64,000 bases of DNA from Flavobacterium oreochromis (GTDB lineage Bacteria; Bacteroidota; Bacteroidia; Flavobacteriales; Flavobacteriaceae). Below are positions 10,003 to 19,461 of this stretch, piece by piece. The position numbers and the translations under genes were made by a program. Each line of letters opens with the position of its first letter. Positions within the stretch are counted from its first letter, which is position 1. Below the pieces are notes generated by a model that worked only from the letters and a program-made list of their open reading frames with translations, was not told where the DNA came from and made no database searches. The stretch spans positions 992,001 to 1,056,000 of the forward strand of contig NZ_CP067377.1 of NCBI RefSeq assembly GCF_019565455.1, read 5' to 3'.

Positions 10003-10473
10003 ATGCGAATAAATCACTTACAGATTGAAATTGACGGTATAGATAAAGAAATCTTGCGTTATTTAATGGAAGATGCTCGTAAACCTATTTTACAAATTGC
10101 TAATAAAATAGGAATTTCAGGAGCAGCTATTCATCAACGATTACGGAAATTAGAGGAGGCAAAAGTTATTTCAGGCTCTAAATTTATTGTGAATACAAAA
10201 GTTTTAGGATATAGCACTATGGCTTTTGTGGGAATATACCTTGATCGCGCTGCCCGAAATTCAGAAGCGGTTAAAGAATTACGTAAAATACCAGAAGTAT
10301 TAGAGTGTCATTACACAACAGGTAATTGGAGTATTTTAATAAAAATGATTTGTCGTGATAATGAGCATTTAATGCAGCTATTAAATGGCAAAATTCAATC
10401 TATAGAAGGAGTTTCTAGAACAGAAACTTTTATTTCATTAGACCAACAGATAGAACGACAAATTCAATTATAA
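10003..10473 (+). CDS. Lrp/AsnC-family transcriptional regulator
   Basis: A 156-aa protein with the classic two-domain layout. Residues about 12-60 form a winged helix-turn-helix (DKEILRYLMEDARKPILQIA, then GISGAAIHQRLRKLEEAKVI). Residues about 70-150 form the RAM ligand-binding domain (TGNWSILIKMICRDNEHLM). Lrp/AsnC proteins usually sense amino acids, so regulation of the upstream saccharopine dehydrogenase-like gene is a reasonable inference, not shown. The gene ends in a strong hairpin. Confidence 0.92.
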   Translation: MRINHLQIEIDGIDKEILRYLMEDARKPILQIANKIGISGAAIHQRLRKLEEAKVISGSKFIVNTKVLGYSTMAFVGIYLDRAARNSEAVKELRKIPEVLECHYTTGNWSILIKMICRDNEHLMQLLNGKIQSIEGVSRTETFISLDQQIERQIQL

Positions 10474-10486
10474 GTACTATATAAAA

Positions 10487-10529
10487 AATGTCTTACAAGT
10501 AATTTTAAATGAATCACTTGTAAGACATT
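10487..10529. terminator. Hairpin between convergent genes
   Basis: A 14-bp perfect inverted repeat (AATGTCTTACAAGT 10487-10500, ACTTGTAAGACATT 10516-10529) lies between the lrp-type gene and the convergent metallopeptidase gene. The T-tract is weak on both sides, so it may terminate bidirectionally or simply stabilise 3' ends. Confidence 0.6.
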
Positions 10530-10555
10530 ATAGGCACGTACAATATTATTAAAAT

Positions 10556-11254
10556 TTAATCTCTTCTGCCAAAGACTTGCATCGCCCAATAAATCATAGA
10601 CGCGACAGCACCAATAGCTGCTACTAAATAAGTCCTAGCAGCCCATTTTAAGGCATCTTCTGCCCCAGCATACTCTTCTTGACCTAACATATTTTTATTT
10701 TTCAACCATGCCAACGCTCGATTACTTGCGTCATATTCTACAGGTAAGGTAATCAAAGAAAATGCTGTTGCTAATGCCATCAGTACTAAACCTATTACAG
10801 CAACTACATAACCAATAGATAAGCCTTTTGAAGCAATTCCTAAAATAAGTCCCCCCATAACCAACCATTGTGATAATGAAGATGACACGTTAAGAATTGG
10901 AACTAACTTAGAACGCATGGTTAACCATTTATAAGCTTGCGCGTGTTGTACTGCATGACCTACCTCGTGTGCTGCTACCGCCGCCGCCGCCGCATTACGC
11001 TGATTGTAAACAGCTTCTGAAAGATTAACTGTTTTATCAGCAGGGTTGTAATGATCCGTTAATCGACCTGGAGTTGAGATTACTTCTACATCATATATTC
11101 CATGATCCTGTAGCATTTTCTGAGCAATTTCAGCTCCACTCATACCGTTTCGTAAATGTATTTTTGAATAATGATCAAATTTACTTTGCAAACGATTACT
11201 TACTAACCAGCTTACTAAAGCAATACCTCCCATTAAAATATAATATCCTATCAT
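10556..11254 (-). CDS. Zinc metallopeptidase, YugP/Zn_peptidase_2 family
   Basis: A 232-aa membrane protein with an N-terminal helix (residues about 1-20), the zinc motif HEVGHAVQH preceded by a short polyalanine run, and two to three further hydrophobic segments after residue 120. The family is predicted to be a membrane-bound neutral zinc peptidase of unknown substrate. DNA coding for the polyalanine is a short GCC microsatellite (about 10978-10993), unusual in such AT-rich DNA but normal in the protein family. The 237 bases upstream (11255-11491) hold no recognisable gene. Confidence 0.88.
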   Translation of the reverse strand: MIGYYILMGGIALVSWLVSNRLQSKFDHYSKIHLRNGMSGAEIAQKMLQDHGIYDVEVISTPGRLTDHYNPADKTVNLSEAVYNQRNAAAAAVAAHEVGHAVQHAQAYKWLTMRSKLVPILNVSSSLSQWLVMGGLILGIASKGLSIGYVVAVIGLVLMALATAFSLITLPVEYDASNRALAWLKNKNMLGQEEYAGAEDALKWAARTYLVAAIGAVASMIYWAMQVFGRRD

Positions 11255-11491
11255 AATAATTTCTTTATTTTAATTAAATAAAACTACAAATTTCAAACCA
11301 ATTCTTAAAAATGACAATTTGACATTCAATATCAAAACTAATTAATTGGGTTATTTTACAGTTAACAAAGAAATAACTTTTTAAATTATCCCATCATCTT
11401 TAAAAAAAAATGGCTTTATTATTAATTTATCTATCAATTTACTGTTTATTTAGTAGACATTAAGATACCTCTAAATTTTATATTTCCAAAG

Positions 11492-12415
11492 TTATTTTAC
11501 TAAAAGAAAGTGTATTATTACATTAACTAACTCATCTGAAATGGGTAAATCTGGATTATTGTAAGTAGCAATATTTTCTTCTTTATTTAAACCTACTTTT
11601 TTCAGAACGTGATTCATTCCTTCAATAACTCCATTTTTTGAAGTTTTATAAGAGTCTGACAACAAATCTGCATCTTTTACAGATATCTGAATATCCGTAG
11701 TTCCTTGAAGAATGAGAATAGGAATATTTAATTTTCTAATATCTTCTTGTGGATTGTATTTAAACCAAGAAATCATATAAGGCTGGATACTTTTTCTAAA
11801 TAATGTCTTTAACATTGGATTTACATTATCTACTTGTTCTCCGTTTTTTAATTTTTCTATAATAGGGAAACACATTTCTTTAACTATTATTGGTTGTGAA
11901 CTTAATTGTTCTTTCAACATTAAATCAGCTGATTGTCCAGCACCAGCAAGAGAAATGAACTCATCTATATTTAACAAATTCATTCCTATCAGAGAACCTT
12001 CACTATGACCAATAACTATTACCCTATTAAAACACTTATCTTTCCTAAGTAATTCAACCCATTGTTGTGCATCTGAAATAAAATCTTCGAATAATAATTC
12101 ATCTTCTTTTATTTCTATCATGAAACTTACAGCAACTCCTCTTTTGCGAATAGAAGCAATTCCTCGTTTTCCAAGTTCTTGTGCTAAAAATTTCAATGAA
12201 TTATTTTTCATCATTGGATTATTACCCTCCCTATCTGTTGGACCGGATCCTTAGATAAGTAAAGCAACAGGATATTTTTTCTTTTGATCTGGTAAACATA
12301 AAGTACCTATCAATTTCCCTTTCTTAATTGGTATTTCAATTATAGTTTCAACAAAACCTTGAGCATCAGCAACTAATGAAACTAATACAAAAATTATAAG
12401 TAGAATCTTTTGTAT
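11492..12415 (-). pseudogene. Decayed alpha/beta hydrolase (serine peptidase-like)
   Basis: The intact stretch from ATG 12214 encodes 240 aa with the nucleophile motif GHSEGS, an acid in LQGTTDIQ and a histidine in GMNHVLKK, all parts of an alpha/beta hydrolase triad. The same frame continues upstream with a recognisable N-terminus: a signal-like segment QKILLIIFVLVSLVADAQG, then PIKKGKLIGTLCLPDQKKKY and GSGPTDREGNN. Two lesions block it. The expected start codon at 12415-12413 is ATA, and the serine of the oxyanion motif LLISGSGPTDR is a TAA stop (plus strand 12251-12253). The segment IASIRKRGVA also lacks the two residues (usually YD) found in IRYDKRG. These are substitutions and an in-frame loss, not homopolymer slips, so this looks like real decay. 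A shortened protein from 12214 cannot be excluded. Confidence 0.75.
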
Positions 12416-12622
12416 TTATATTTTTATATTTATTAGACTTAAATTCTAATAAATGTTACAAAAAAAATCTCAAATCTCAATTTTAAACACTTCAAATATA
12501 CAAAGCTAAGAATTGGATTTGAGATTTAATACTTTATTATTGTACTAGAAAAATTATACTATTTAAATTAAACAATGTATTTATTCTCTCTACTTAATAA
12601 AAATGAAAAATAACTAAGGAAT

Positions 12623-15484
12623 TTATCTCACTAAGTTTATGATTTTCCCTGGAACAATAATCACATTTTTAGGAGTATGCCCTTGTAATTGTGCTTGGGT
12701 ACGTTCATCTTTCATAATGATTTCTTCAATTTGCTCCTTAGTTAAATCCAAAGGTAATTCAATTTTAAAACGCATCTTTCCATTAAAAGAAACTGGATAT
12801 TCTTTAGTACTTTCTACTAAGTAATTAGCTTGAAATTGAGGAAAATCTACAGTTGCAATAGAGCCTTTATGACCTAAAGTACTCCATAATTCCTCTGCAA
12901 TATGAGGTGCGTAAGGTGAAATGATTACCGCTAGTGGTTCTAAAATAGCTCTATGATGGCATTTTTGTTGTGACAATTCATTGACACAAATCATAAACTG
13001 TGATACCGATGTGTTGAATGAGAAGCTTTCAATATCCTCGGTCACTTTTTTGATGGTTTTATGTAATGATTTGTACATATCAATTGTTGGCTCATCATCT
13101 GTAATAATACTTCCATTATCATCATAATATAAACGCCATAATTTTTTCAAGAAACCATACACACCTGTAATACCTGCTGTATTCCATGGTTTCGCTTGTT
13201 CTAACGGACCTAGGAACATTTCGTATAAACGCAAGGTATCTGCACCGTATTCATTGCAAATATCATCTGGGTTGACTACATTGTATTTCGACTTCGACAT
13301 TTTTTCTACTTCTCGACCTACAATGTACTTACCATCTTCTAAAATAAACTCAGCATTAGCATAATCACTGTATAAAGGATGTGCTTTAAATTTTTCGATA
13401 TCTAACTCATTGGTAATATCATTGATACAAGATAAATCTACGTGAATAGGATGAACATTTTTATCTTTAATTAATCCTTTAGAATATAAAGTCTTAGAAT
13501 CTTCACTTCTATACACAAAAGCACTCATCCCTAAAATCATTCCTTGATTAATCAATTTTTTGAATGGTTCTTCAGTAGGCGCAAAGCCTCTATCTTTTAA
13601 AAATTTATTCCAAAAACGAGAATACAACAAGTGACCAGTGGCGTGTTCACTACCCCCTATATATAAATCGACATTTTCCCAATATTTTAAAGCTTCTTGG
13701 CTTGCAAATTCATCTTCGTTTTGGGCATCCATATAACGCATCCAGTACCAAGACGATCCTGCCCATCCTGGCATAGTGTTTAATTCCAATGGAAAAATGG
13801 TCTTGTTATCAATCAACTGATTGCTAACCACTGAACACTGAACGCTGTCCCAAGCCCAAACTGTAGCATTTCCTAATGGTGGTTGTCCATCTTCGGTAGG
13901 TAAATATTTTTCGACTTCTGGAAGAATAATGGGTAAATACTTAGCATCAATCATTTGTGGTAAACCATTTACATAATATACTGGAAATGGCTCGCCCCAA
14001 TAACGTTGACGTGAGAAAACCGCATCGCGTAAACGGTAATTTACTTTAGCTTTTCCTACTCCAATTTTCTCTAACTCAGCAATTACTTTTTTCGTTCCTT
14101 CTTTGTAACCCAATCCGTTTAAGAAATCTGAATTTACTAATTCAAAGCCTTCTTTATCAGCAAAAGCTGCCTCTGAAATGTCTTGGTTGAAAATATTTTT
14201 TATAGGATTCATTCCCAAAGTTCCTTGGAAATGATTTGCAAACGCATAATCACGTTCGTCACCACAAGGAACTGCCATTACGGCTCCTGTTCCGTAACCA
14301 GCCAATACATAATCACCTATCCACACTGGTATTGGTTCTTTGGTAAATGGATGTTCCGCATACGCACCAGTAAATACACCCGAAATCGTTTTTACATCTG
14401 CCATACGCTCTCTTTCTGAACGTTTTGCAGTAGCTTCAATATAAGCTTCTACCGCAGCTTTTTGTTCCGAAGTGGTAATTTGCTCCACCAATTCGTGTTC
14501 TGGTGCCAACGTCATAAACGTAACTCCGAAAATAGTGTCAGGACGAGTGGTAAACACAGGAATTGTGAATTGCTTCGCCTGTTCGCTGTCGCTCGGGTGC
14601 GAATTGTGAATTTTAAATTCAACGTGAGCTCCCACCGATTTTCCAATCCAGTTACGTTGTGATTCTTTTAAAGATTCTGTCCAATCGATCGTTTCTAAAC
14701 CTTGTAATAATCTTTCGGCATAGGCAGAAATGCGCATAGACCATTGGGTCATTTTTTTACGAATGACAGGATGCCCTCCACGTTCTGAAACACCGTTCAC
14801 GATTTCGTCATTAGCCAAGACCGTTCCTAAAGCGGGACACCAGTTTACTTCAGTTTCTGCCAAATAGGTTAATCGATATTGTAATAAGATTTTTTGCTGT
14901 TCTTCGCTGGTGTATGATTTCCATTCCTCAGCCGTAAACACCGTAATAGCATCATCGCAAACAGCAGCTACATTTGCATTACCTTCATTTTCAAAGATTG
15001 CAATCAGAGTACTAATATCTTCTGCTTTATCACTAGTAATATTGTACCACGAGTTGAATAATTGGATAAAAATCCATTGCGTATATTTGTAATAATCAGG
15101 ATTTGAAGTACGAACTTCACGATCCCAATCAAATGAAAAGCCTATTTTGTCTAACTGTTCGCGGTAACGTGTAATGTTTTCGCGAGTTGTTTTTTCAGGA
15201 TGTTGTCCTGTTTGAATAGCATATTGCTCTGCTGGTAAACCAAACGAATCGTAACCTTGTGGATGGAGTACATTGAATCCTTGGTGGCGTTTGTAACGCG
15301 CTACGATGTCTGATGCGATATATCCCAGCGGATGCCCCACATGTAATCCAGCTCCAGATGGATAAGGAAACATGTCTAATACAAAATATTTAGGCTTATC
15401 TGAATTATTAGAAGCAGCAAATGTTTTATTATCTGCCCAGTAGCTACGCCATTTGGCTTCGATGTCGTTGTGAAAATATTTCAT
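12623..15484 (-). CDS. leuS: Leucyl-tRNA synthetase
   Basis: Charges tRNA-Leu with leucine in the cytosol. The 953-aa class I synthetase has the HIGH-type motif in PSGAGLHVGHPLGY near residue 45, the CP1 editing domain with FTTRPDTIFGVTF and GTGAVMAVPCGDERDY, the leucine-specific region GGSEHATGHLLYSRFWNKFL, and KMSKS in VEKMSKSKYNVVNPDD. The C-terminal anticodon and tRNA-binding region is complete. Two short stretches look like intergenic repeat sequence read through as protein: near 14560-14610 (HNSHPSDSEQAKQ, within CP1) and near 13815-13850 (SVQCSVVSNQ). Both keep the frame. The gene is monocistronic, with a PAP2 gene upstream in the same direction. Confidence 0.97.
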   Translation of the reverse strand: MKYFHNDIEAKWRSYWADNKTFAASNNSDKPKYFVLDMFPYPSGAGLHVGHPLGYIASDIVARYKRHQGFNVLHPQGYDSFGLPAEQYAIQTGQHPEKTTRENITRYREQLDKIGFSFDWDREVRTSNPDYYKYTQWIFIQLFNSWYNITSDKAEDISTLIAIFENEGNANVAAVCDDAITVFTAEEWKSYTSEEQQKILLQYRLTYLAETEVNWCPALGTVLANDEIVNGVSERGGHPVIRKKMTQWSMRISAYAERLLQGLETIDWTESLKESQRNWIGKSVGAHVEFKIHNSHPSDSEQAKQFTIPVFTTRPDTIFGVTFMTLAPEHELVEQITTSEQKAAVEAYIEATAKRSERERMADVKTISGVFTGAYAEHPFTKEPIPVWIGDYVLAGYGTGAVMAVPCGDERDYAFANHFQGTLGMNPIKNIFNQDISEAAFADKEGFELVNSDFLNGLGYKEGTKKVIAELEKIGVGKAKVNYRLRDAVFSRQRYWGEPFPVYYVNGLPQMIDAKYLPIILPEVEKYLPTEDGQPPLGNATVWAWDSVQCSVVSNQLIDNKTIFPLELNTMPGWAGSSWYWMRYMDAQNEDEFASQEALKYWENVDLYIGGSEHATGHLLYSRFWNKFLKDRGFAPTEEPFKKLINQGMILGMSAFVYRSEDSKTLYSKGLIKDKNVHPIHVDLSCINDITNELDIEKFKAHPLYSDYANAEFILEDGKYIVGREVEKMSKSKYNVVNPDDICNEYGADTLRLYEMFLGPLEQAKPWNTAGITGVYGFLKKLWRLYYDDNGSIITDDEPTIDMYKSLHKTIKKVTEDIESFSFNTSVSQFMICVNELSQQKCHHRAILEPLAVIISPYAPHIAEELWSTLGHKGSIATVDFPQFQANYLVESTKEYPVSFNGKMRFKIELPLDLTKEQIEEIIMKDERTQAQLQGHTPKNVIIVPGKIINLVR

Positions 15485-15553
15485 TTTTATCTTTATTTAT
15501 TTGGCTGTAATTCCAAATGATTTTTAATAACTTTTTAAAGTAGGGTAGAAGAA

Positions 15554-16309
15554 TTAATCAAGCTTTCCGATAAAACCTAACCCATATGTATTTTGATTTA
15601 AAATAGGGTATGCTATATAGCTCATTCTTTTATCCTTTTTGCGTTCATCCCATCTAAAAGGACTCCAATAATGTACTATAATTGCAGAAGCCATTCCTAT
15701 ACCTGCACCTGCGGCAACATCTCCTGGCCAATGACGTGTATTAGCAACTCTTAAAATTCCTGTAGCAGTTGCAAATAAAAAACCAGAAGCAGCATACAAT
15801 GTATTTGAATCTTTATATTCTAAATATTGAATCATAGCATTCGTAAATGCAGTTGATGCGTGTCCTGAAGGGAACGAATTACGAGCAGATCCATCAGGAC
15901 GTAAGTCTCCAACAGAATTTTTTAGTCCATGTACAAGCGCAGCACTAATAAGATTAGAAACTATTTGATTTGTAATCATTTGTTTATAGCCATGCTTGCT
16001 TTCAATACCTATACTTTTACCTGCTAAGGTTTGAACAATAGGTACATATTGAATGTAATCATCAACTTTTGTGCTAAAAGATTCTCCAAATAATCTATTT
16101 TTAAAATCAAGCAACTGATCACGCCAAGCAGGATTACGCAAAATAACACCTGAAGCTATTAATGTTGTAGGAATAATCATTTTTTTTATACGAAAAGTAT
16201 CTTGATTATTAGCCTTCTTTTGTTGTATTGTGTCTGTTACTTGTGCAAAACTAGAAAGGATACATAGGTAACTAATTAATAAGAAATAAATCAATTTTTG
16301 TTTTTTCAT
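15554..16309 (-). CDS. PAP2-family phosphatase, secreted or membrane-associated
   Basis: A 251-aa protein with an N-terminal signal peptide ending near FAQ (residue 23). All three PAP2/acid phosphatase motifs are visible: KNSVGDLRP, SFPSGHAS, and R-x5-H-x3-D in RVANTRHWPGDV. Such enzymes dephosphorylate lipid phosphates or undecaprenyl pyrophosphate. The substrate here is unknown. It lies 9 nt downstream of another PAP2 gene and is probably cotranscribed with it. Confidence 0.88.
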   Translation of the reverse strand: MKKQKLIYFLLISYLCILSSFAQVTDTIQQKKANNQDTFRIKKMIIPTTLIASGVILRNPAWRDQLLDFKNRLFGESFSTKVDDYIQYVPIVQTLAGKSIGIESKHGYKQMITNQIVSNLISAALVHGLKNSVGDLRPDGSARNSFPSGHASTAFTNAMIQYLEYKDSNTLYAASGFLFATATGILRVANTRHWPGDVAAGAGIGMASAIIVHYWSPFRWDERKKDKRMSYIAYPILNQNTYGLGFIGKLD

Positions 16310-16318
16310 AATCTATTT

Positions 16319-17320
16319 TTAAAAAGTAATTGATAAACCTAATGTTTTGAAAGCACCTGTATTAGCACCTATTACATTCATTTGATATTTAGGTTTATTT
16401 AATTGTAATCCTATATTTTTATTAACGTCTTTAAACCTTCTTTTTGCAATATTTTTACCAGAAAAATATCCTATTAATAAGGCTAAAGGATAATCTGAAA
16501 TCCAATGTACCTCACTTTGAACCATTTGAAAACACATACCAGCAATTAATGTATACCCAACGGGCTTGATCCATTTATAATCTGGATAATTAGTAGTGAT
16601 AACAGTTAAGGCAGACATAATTGTAGTTAAATGTCCTGAAGGCATAGCATCATAATGTGGAGTAGATTTTGCATAAGCTGGAAAACTAGGAAAAGGATTC
16701 CATTCACCTCCTGGATGACCATTTTCACGTGCAATAAATGGGCTTTCACGTCCTGTAACTCGCTTCAAAAATTGAACGTATACACCTGACAATGCTAAAC
16801 TTTCAACTAGTCCGCTTGCTGTTGATAAAGCTCTGTAATCATTACTAAGTAATCCAAAAGTTGTAAACCCAGCCGTTAATAAAATAACGGTGGTACCATT
16901 ACCTATTAAGTAAAGACCAGCCCCTACATTTTTAGGAATATTCTGTAAGGGTCCGAATTTACCATATATATTGTTTGGACTTAACCCTATACGATCAGAA
17001 AATTCACGTGATGAATTAGTAATTGATTGATCAAAAGGAACCAACATAGCAGTACTTGCAACGGCTCCTCCTAAATACCAACCATGATCTTTAGCAACAA
17101 AATCTTTACTTGTATTTATAAAATCCTTTGGTAAAAAAGTAATAGCATCTAAAATCCGAGGTTTATTATAAATTCGAGTTGTATTTAAGTCAATTTCATA
17201 GGACTGAGTTTTATCTTGCGATTCAATTTTATCAGTTTTGATTGCTACTAAGGTATCATTAATTTGACTGAATAACCCCATATTCAATAGCAAACAATAG
17301 TAAAAAGCTATTTTTCTCAA
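16319..17320 (-). CDS. PAP2-family phosphatase
   Basis: A 333-aa protein with a signal peptide (MRKIAFYYCLLLNMGLFSQ). The PAP2 core is in the second half: KRVTGRESPF as motif 1, AMPSGHLT as motif 2 and SEVHWISDYP as motif 3. The first 110 residues, predicted periplasmic, have no recognised domain. It is the first gene of a two-gene PAP2 unit and is divergent from ftsX. Confidence 0.85.
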   Translation of the reverse strand: MRKIAFYYCLLLNMGLFSQINDTLVAIKTDKIESQDKTQSYEIDLNTTRIYNKPRILDAITFLPKDFINTSKDFVAKDHGWYLGGAVASTAMLVPFDQSITNSSREFSDRIGLSPNNIYGKFGPLQNIPKNVGAGLYLIGNGTTVILLTAGFTTFGLLSNDYRALSTASGLVESLALSGVYVQFLKRVTGRESPFIARENGHPGGEWNPFPSFPAYAKSTPHYDAMPSGHLTTIMSALTVITTNYPDYKWIKPVGYTLIAGMCFQMVQSEVHWISDYPLALLIGYFSGKNIAKRRFKDVNKNIGLQLNKPKYQMNVIGANTGAFKTLGLSITF

Positions 17321-17343
17321 CTGTTTTTTATTTAAGATTTGTG

Positions 17344-17351
17344 CAAATTTA
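17344..17351 (-). promoter_or_regulatory. Putative PAP2 operon -7 promoter element
   Basis: The minus strand reads TAAATTTG (TAnnTTTG) 23 nt upstream of the ATG at 17320. No -33 partner was recognised. Confidence 0.35.
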
Positions 17352-17440
17352 CATTTATTATAAGAAAGTGGAAACTTTGAGCGTTATTAACTTTACATAA
17401 AGAAAATCTTTGTTATTTTTACCGCAAATAAATATACTGT

Positions 17441-18317
17441 ATGAGTTCATCTTTTGATAAGTTTCAAAAACGTCGATTAATTACATCGTATTTTTCAGTG
17501 GTACTAAGTGTAGGTTTAGTACTTTTTATGTTAGGATTACTGGCATTATTTATCGTTAATGCAAAAAAATTGTCAAATGATTTCAAGGAAGGAATTACTA
17601 TGACTGTTTTTTTTTAAGGACGACGCTAAGGATACTACCTTAACAAAATATGGAGAAATGCTTAAAGAAGCTAAGTTTGCTAAAAATTATGTTTTTATTT
17701 CAAAAGAGCAAGCTGCCAAAGAACATGAAAAAACGTTAGGAGAGAATTTCACAGAGTTCTTAGGAATGAATCCTCTTAAAAACTCTTTTGATATTCACTT
17801 ACGTGCAGATTACGTAGAAAATGACAGCGTAGCAAAGATTGAACGCAAACTAAGAGAAAACCCTCTAGTTGCTGATATTTTTTATGATAAACAATTAGTT
17901 AAAATGGTTAACGAAAATGTTAAAAAAGCTAGCATGTGGATCCTTATCATAAGTGGTTTTCTTACTATAGTAGCTGTTTTATTAATTAATAGTTCACTAC
18001 GTTTATCTATTTATGCTAACCGTTTTATCATCAAAACTATGCAAATGGTAGGAGCTACTAAAGCATTTATCAGAAAACCATTTATATTACGAAGTGTAAA
18101 GCTGGGAATGATAGGAGCAGGTGTTGCTATCATAGGTTTATTAGGAGTATTATTTTATATAGATACCATTTGGCCAACTTTAGGGGTGTTTGATGATATG
18201 TTTTCAATCATTATTATTTTGCTAAGCGTATTTGGAATTGGCGTTTTAATTACATGGCTAAGCACCTACTTTGCTACACAACGTTTTTTAAATTTAAGAA
18301 CAGACGATTTATATTAA
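17441..18317 (+). CDS. ftsX: Cell-division protein FtsX, one-base frameshift
   Basis: FtsX is the permease-like subunit of FtsEX, which activates septal peptidoglycan hydrolases. From ATG 17441 the frame gives MSSSFDKFQKRRLITSYFSV followed by a first membrane helix, then breaks at a run of nine T (17607-17615). With eight T it would read ITMTVFFKDDAKDTTLTKYG and run on to 18317, giving 291 aa, a typical FtsX length. The periplasmic loop (about residues 60-170) is followed by three membrane segments and the TWLSTYFATQRFLNLRTDDL end. The order ftsX-DUF3098-uppP-truB is a conserved flavobacterial arrangement. The gene is important for division, so sequencing error is more likely than real loss. 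Confidence 0.9.
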
Positions 18318-18352
18318 TTTTTTAAATTCAAAACCTTGAATTCTATTTTTCT

Positions 18353-18577
18353 ATGGAAGATAAAAAACACGAATTTCTTTTTGAAAAAGTAAATTATAAA
18401 TTTTTACTTATAGGTATTGCTATTATTGCTTTAGGCTTTATACTGATGGCAGGCGGAGGTAGTGATGATCCTGCTGTTTTCAACCCTGAAATATTCAGCT
18501 TTAGAAGAATTAGATTAGCCCCAACTGTTGTTTTAACAGGTTTTGGCGTCGTTATTTATTCAATTTTTAAAAAGTAA
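18353..18577 (+). CDS. DUF3098 family membrane protein
   Basis: A 74-aa protein with two transmembrane helices separated by a short loop (GGGSDDPAVFNPEIFSFRRI), matching the DUF3098 family found next to ftsX in Bacteroidetes. Function is unknown; location suggests a link to cell-envelope division genes. It follows ftsX by 35 nt. Confidence 0.85.
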   Translation: MEDKKHEFLFEKVNYKFLLIGIAIIALGFILMAGGGSDDPAVFNPEIFSFRRIRLAPTVVLTGFGVVIYSIFKK

Positions 18578-18584
18578 ATAAAGG

Positions 18585-18626
18585 GTGATTAGTGAAGAGT
18601 GATAAGATTTACTGTTTACTAATCAC
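18585..18626. repeat. Short intercistronic inverted repeat
   Basis: GTGATTAGT (18585-18593) pairs with ACTAATCAC (18618-18626), followed by a related TTACTAATTACTC copy. It resembles the small palindromic repeats common between genes in this window. Confidence 0.45.
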
Positions 18627-18648
18627 GATTTACTAATTACTCATACAC

Positions 18649-19457
18649 ATGGATTTACTTAAAGCAATTATAATTGCGATAGTAGAAGGTTTAACAGAAT
18701 ACTTACCTGTTTCTTCTACCGCTCATATGATTTTTACAAGCTCTTTTTTTGGTATTCAAAATGATGATTTTGTAAAACTTTTTCAAGTTTCAATACAATT
18801 TGGTGCTATTCTAGCAGTTGTTTTTCTATACTGGAAAAAGTTTTTTGATTTTACTAAATTTAATTTTTACATTAAGTTAGCGGCAGCTGTTGTACCCGCT
18901 TTGATACTAGGCAAGCTTTTTGATGATAAAATAGAAGCTATTTTAGAAAAACCTGTTCCCATAGCTTTTATACTAATAATAGGGGGATCATTCTTTTATT
19001 TATTGATCAATTTTTTCAAAATCCTCAAATTACTTCGGAAGAAGAAATTTCTATAAAAAAAGCTGTTACTATTGGTTTTTGGCAATGCTTAGCTATGATG
19101 CCAGGTACCAGTAGAAGCGCAGCATCTATAATTGGAGGTATGCAACAAGGACTCACACGTCATGTTGCAGCTGAGTTTTCTTTCTTTCTAGCGGTACCTA
19201 CAATGTTAGCTGTAACTTGTTATTCAGTATTTTTAAAAACCTATGAACATAGTCAAATGAAAGGGTTTGAATTAATCTTACAATCAAAAGATACAGTCAC
19301 GATGTTTATTGTGGGTAACATTATTGCCTTCATAGTAGCCATACTAGCTATTAAACTTTTTATAGGAATTATTAAAAAATATGGTTTTAAACCTTGGGGC
19401 TGGTACCGCATTATTACTGGAACTTTATTATTAATCTATTTTTCTTTTCATAAATAA
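18649..19457 (+). CDS. uppP: Undecaprenyl-diphosphatase UppP (BacA), one-base frameshift
   Basis: Integral membrane enzyme that recycles undecaprenyl pyrophosphate for cell-wall synthesis and can confer bacitracin resistance. The first part (18649-19056) has the family motif VEGLTEYLPVSSTAHM with the conserved E/Q-rich helix. The second part (from about 19020) has the second motif MMPGTSRSAASIIGG and AAEFSFFLAVPTM. The parts differ by one frame. A single missing base near the T run 19011-19016 would join them as FFQNPQITSEEEISIKKAVT and give 269 aa, the expected size. UppP activity is normally essential or has a backup enzyme, so a sequencing slip is likely. Confidence 0.92.
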
Positions 19458-19461
19458 TACT

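Noticed and set aside
10978..10993. GCC microsatellite in the metallopeptidase gene as a foreign insertion
   Set aside because: The alanine run just before HExxH is usual in this family, so it is probably native.
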